A stretch of 64,000 bases of DNA from CAVWGP01 sp963754645 (GTDB lineage: Bacteria; Pseudomonadota; Alphaproteobacteria; Bin65): assembly GCA_963754645.1 (NCBI GenBank), contig CAVWGP010000012.1, positions 124,001 through 188,000 of the forward strand, read 5' to 3'. Below the pieces are notes generated by a model. It did not search any database. It was not told the origin of the DNA and saw only the letters and a program-made list of their open reading frames with translations. Made by a program: the position numbers and the translations under genes. Shown here in pieces: positions 61,649-64,000 of this stretch; position 1 is the first letter of the stretch; each line of letters opens with the position of its first letter.

Positions 61649-61916
61649 GGGTGTCTCCTCATTGCGCCGTTTGCTTGGGTTGGTTCCGCGAGAATGTCCG
61701 GCTGGCGCCCGTCCGGCTTCTGTCGTGTAGCAAATGCCGGCTGAACAGGCGCTGAAGCTGCGGTTCAGGCGGAGTTCACGCGACTTCGGGCGGCCGCGCA
61801 TTCCATCGATCGCGAGCGAGTGGGCGAGTCCCGCCGCGATCGCGCGAGCGCAAGAACAGGCCGTGCTATGGGCGGAACACGCACGCAACCTAAAATGCGA
61901 GCTTTGGCGGACAGCG

Positions 61917-62537
61917 TCAACACCCCCATGACGCCAGGTTCATGCCGGCTGGAACCGGCCCCATCCGCCGCGCTGGGCCGCGGTGTCGGCACGGAAGGCC
62001 GCTCTTCGCGACTGCAAGATACGCCCGGACGCCGCTACGCCCCCAGCAGCGCCTTGAAGGCCGCCGCGTCATCCAGCACCGAAGCCGCGCGCGGCAAGCA
62101 TTCCTGGCCGAAGGCTGAACCGCAGACCTGGTGTCGCCCAGGGTCAGACCGGCGCCGTGGAAACCGGCAAGCGCGTTGGCGAATGATTGCCGCAACGCAT
62201 TCGCTAGACGCTCCCAGGCGGCTTCAATCCAGCAAACCTCACCGGGCTTTGCGGTTTCCAAGGCTTTCAGCATTGCTGGAACCAGCGGCAATAGCCCATC
62301 GAGGTCATTGGACCGCGCCTTCAATACGGCGATCGCGATCGCCAGCTTCTCGATCGGTTGCTGAAATGCCAAATTTCGGTCGGCCGCGACAAATGCGTCA
62401 AAGCGCTGCGCGGCACGCCGGAGCAATTCACCGTCCGGGAGACCGCGCCAAGGTTTCGCTTGGGCGCTTTCCACATCATGCCCCGCCAAATGGCGCCCAA
62501 AGCGCCAATCGAGGCATTCGTCGAGGCGGATTGTCAC
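61917..62537 (-). CDS. DUF5615-type (PIN-like) toxin with an extended C-terminus
   Basis: The first ~115 residues form a DUF5615-type toxin: RLDECLDWRFGRHLAGHDVE, DGELLRRAAQRFDAFVAADR and NLAFQQPIEKLAIAIAVLKA carry the conserved acidic and VA.DRNL motifs of the PIN-like fold. The GTG start overlaps the antitoxin stop (GTGA). Such toxins normally end near PGEVCWI, but here the frame stays open for another ~90 residues of unrelated sequence and crosses a fragment similar to the gatA 3' end. The stop was probably lost by rearrangement or indel. Confidence 0.65.
   Translation of the reverse strand: MTIRLDECLDWRFGRHLAGHDVESAQAKPWRGLPDGELLRRAAQRFDAFVAADRNLAFQQPIEKLAIAIAVLKARSNDLDGLLPLVPAMLKALETAKPGEVCWIEAAWERLANALRQSFANALAGFHGAGLTLGDTRSAVQPSARNACRARLRCWMTRRPSRRCWGRSGVRAYLAVAKSGLPCRHRGPARRMGPVPAGMNLASWGC
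62035..62121 (-). pseudogene. Duplicated fragment of the gatA 3' end
   Basis: The minus strand reads FGQECLPRAASVLDDAAAFK then ALLGA and a stop. The gatA C-terminus reads FDEETLLRAAAAVEDAAAFK then ALPGTMAG. The two share 25 identical bases (62046–62070 and 62830–62854). The fragment lies on the far side of the toxin–antitoxin pair. Confidence 0.6.
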
Positions 62538-62713
62538 GCCGCGCGCCGGTCCTCAACCCCTTGCTCAAGTTCGTTGAGCAAACCGATCACTTGGTCGCGG
62601 CTAACGGTGCGAAATCCGGTGAGGAAATCTTCGATCGATTTGCCGGCCTTGAGGTAGTCGAACAGCGTTGCCACGGGCACACGGGTCCCGGCGAACACCA
62701 ATTGCCCGCCCAT
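62534..62713 (-). CDS. DUF433-type antitoxin
   Basis: A 59-residue protein with the DUF433 pattern: MGGQLVFAGTRVPVATLFDY followed by LKAGKSIEDFLTGF and QVIGLLNELEQ. Conserved residues immediately before the ATG (RAPEI) suggest that the true start is further upstream, possibly at an ATG near 62750 joined by an indel. The stop overlaps the toxin start by four bases. Confidence 0.65.
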   Translation of the reverse strand: MGGQLVFAGTRVPVATLFDYLKAGKSIEDFLTGFRTVSRDQVIGLLNELEQGVEDRRAA

Positions 62714-62809
62714 GATTTCGGGCGCGCGCGATACGAACGATTTCGATCATCGAATAATTCTATCCGATTCCAACGAAGCTTTCAATTTCCGCGCAGAGCG
62801 CCGAACGCC

Positions 62810-64000
62810 TCAGCCCGCCATCGTCCCCGGCAGCGCCTTGAAGGCCGCCGCGTCTTCCACCGCCGCGGCCGCGCGCAGCAGGGTTTCTTCGTCGAAGGCG
62901 CGGCCGATGAGCTGGAGGCCGAGCGGCAAGCCGTCGGCGTTCAAGCCCGCCGGGATCGAGATGCCGGGCAGGCCGGCGAGATTGACCGGCACCGTGAACA
63001 CGTCGTTGAGATACATGGCGATGGGGTCGTCCATGTTTTCGCCGATGGCGAAAGCGGCGTTGGGCGCGGTCGGGGTCAGCAACACGTCGACATCCTTGAA
63101 GGCCGCGTGAAGTCGTTGGCGATCAGCGCGCGCACTTTCTGCGCCTTCAGGTAATAGGCGTCGTAATAGCCGGCCGAGAGCACGTAAGTGCCGATCAGCA
63201 CGCGGCGGCGCACCTCGCGGCCGAAGCCGGCGCCGCGCGATTTCTCGTACATGTCGATGAGGTTTTCGCCATCGACGCGCAAGCCGTAGCGCACGCCGTC
63301 GTAGCGCGCGAGGTTCGACGACGCCTCGGCCGGGGCGACGATGTAATAGGCCGGCAGCGCGAGCTTGGTGTGCGGCAGGCGTCACGTCGCGGATTTCGGC
63401 GCCGGCCGCCTTGAGCCACTCGATGCCCTTCTGCCACAGCGCCTCGATCTCGGCCGGCATGCCATCGACGCGGTATTCCTTGGGAATGCCGACCTTGAGA
63501 CCTTTGACGTTGCCGGTCAGCGCCGCCTCGTAATCGGGCACCGGACGCGGCACCGAGGTCGAATCCTTGGGATCGTGGCCGGCCATGGCGCGCAGCATGA
63601 TGGCGCTGTCGCGCACGGTGCGCGTCATCGGCCCGGCCTGGTCGAGCGACGAGGCGAAGGCGACGATGCCCCAGCGCGAACAGCGCCCATAGGTCGGCTT
63701 CAAGCCGACAATGCCGGTGAACGCCGCGGGCTGGCGGATCGAGCCGCCGGTGTCGGTGCCTGTTGCGGCCAGGGCGGCGCGCGCCGCGACAATGGCCGCC
63801 GAGCCGCCCGAGGAGCCGCCGGGCACGAGCTTGCGGTTGTCGCCCTTGCGCCGCCAGGGATTTTCCACCGGGCCGAAGGCGCTGGTCATGTTCGACGAGC
63901 CCATGGCGAATTCGTCGAGGTTCGCCTTGCCCAGCATGACGGCGCCGGCCTTCCACAAATTCGCGGTAACGGTCGATTCGTAGGGCGGGATGAAATTGCC
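62810..64000 (-). CDS. gatA: Glutamyl/aspartyl-tRNA amidotransferase subunit A (partial, frameshifted)
   Basis: The amidase subunit of GatCAB; the N-terminus lies beyond the right edge. Visible are IPPYESTVTANLWKAGAVML, the lysine in GKANLDEFAMGSS, and the Ser–cisSer motif PGGSSGGSAAIVAARAALAA with GTDTGGSIRQPA. FEGVR-type middle region (ALPAYYIVAPAEASSNLARY, then GREVRRRVLIGTYVLSAGYY) is in another frame between about 63378 and 63107, after which the original frame returns (AAFKDVDVLLTPTAPNAAFA) and ends at 62810. Two compensating indels explain this (one extra C near 63378, one base missing near 63107). Confidence 0.9.
   Translation of the reverse strand, partial: GNFIPPYESTVTANLWKAGAVMLGKANLDEFAMGSSNMTSAFGPVENPWRRKGDNRKLVPGGSSGGSAAIVAARAALAATGTDTGGSIRQPAAFTGIVGLKPTYGRCSRWGIVAFASSLDQAGPMTRTVRDSAIMLRAMAGHDPKDSTSVPRPVPDYEAALTGNVKGLKVGIPKEYRVDGMPAEIEALWQKGIEWLKAAGAEIRDVTPAAHQARAAGLLHRRPGRGVVEPRALRRRALRLARRWRKPHRHVREIARRRLRPRGAPPRADRHLRALGRLLRRLLPEGAESARADRQRLHAAFKDVDVLLTPTAPNAAFAIGENMDDPIAMYLNDVFTVPVNLAGLPGISIPAGLNADGLPLGLQLIGRAFDEETLLRAAAAVEDAAAFKALPGTMAG

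Overview
The window is GC-rich chromosomal DNA from an alphaproteobacterium, most likely Rhodospirillales-like. The evidence is the gene order folK–rpoZ–rsh–pdxJ–acpS–lepB–rnc–era–recO–parC, a Bpt-type arginyl/leucyl transferase, a bactofilin/M23 pair, NMT1-type and TRAP transporters, and the residue style of the proteins. No rRNA, phage or CRISPR array was seen. One tRNA, tRNA-Ser(GCT), is present.

Layout. 0–9.9 kb: a reverse transsulfuration pair (cystathionine beta-synthase plus gamma-lyase/synthase), an Mpo1-like membrane protein, a flavin reductase, an acyl-CoA dehydrogenase, bpt, and a TRAP transporter (DctQ, DctM and a convergent DctP). 9.9–21 kb: the conserved minus-strand housekeeping run, with two adjacent signal peptidase I genes. 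21–22.3 kb: a NYN-domain protein and a family 5 uracil-DNA glycosylase. 22.8–26.8 kb: an accessory block (MetE-like methyltransferase, phenylacetate-CoA-ligase-like enzyme, Old Yellow Enzyme-like oxidoreductase) next to a composite noncoding repeat. 26.9–35.3 kb: pcm, smpB, dapA, two tandem lytic transglycosylases, a haloacid dehalogenase and a threonine/serine dehydratase-like enzyme. 35.3–37.3 kb: bactofilin and an M23 peptidase, followed by a very A+T-rich gap. 37.9–45.4 kb: quinone oxidoreductase, an ATP-grasp-like orphan, tRNA-Ser, GST, a PAS histidine kinase with degenerate ATP-binding boxes, a GrlR-like protein, a REP-associated tyrosine transposase with inverted ends, and a two-gene small-protein cassette.

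From 45.4 kb to the end, gatB and gatA lie on the same strand but about 16 kb apart. Between them is an accessory region with NMT1-type ABC transport genes (three substrate-binding proteins, two permease pairs, one ATPase), a LeuC/LeuD-like hydratase, an isocitrate-lyase-family enzyme, a cupin-like protein, RidA, a metallophosphoesterase, a NUDIX protein, repeats, and a DUF433/DUF5615-type toxin–antitoxin pair. The pair is bracketed by gatA and a duplicated fragment of the gatA 3' end. The most system-like content is the hydratase + lyase + transporter set, which could import and cleave a substituted dicarboxylic acid.

Caution: at least a dozen genes, including the normally essential parC and gatA, are each broken by single-base frameshifts while both halves keep family-typical sequence. 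Consensus errors in the assembly are the simplest explanation. Such genes are annotated across both frames.
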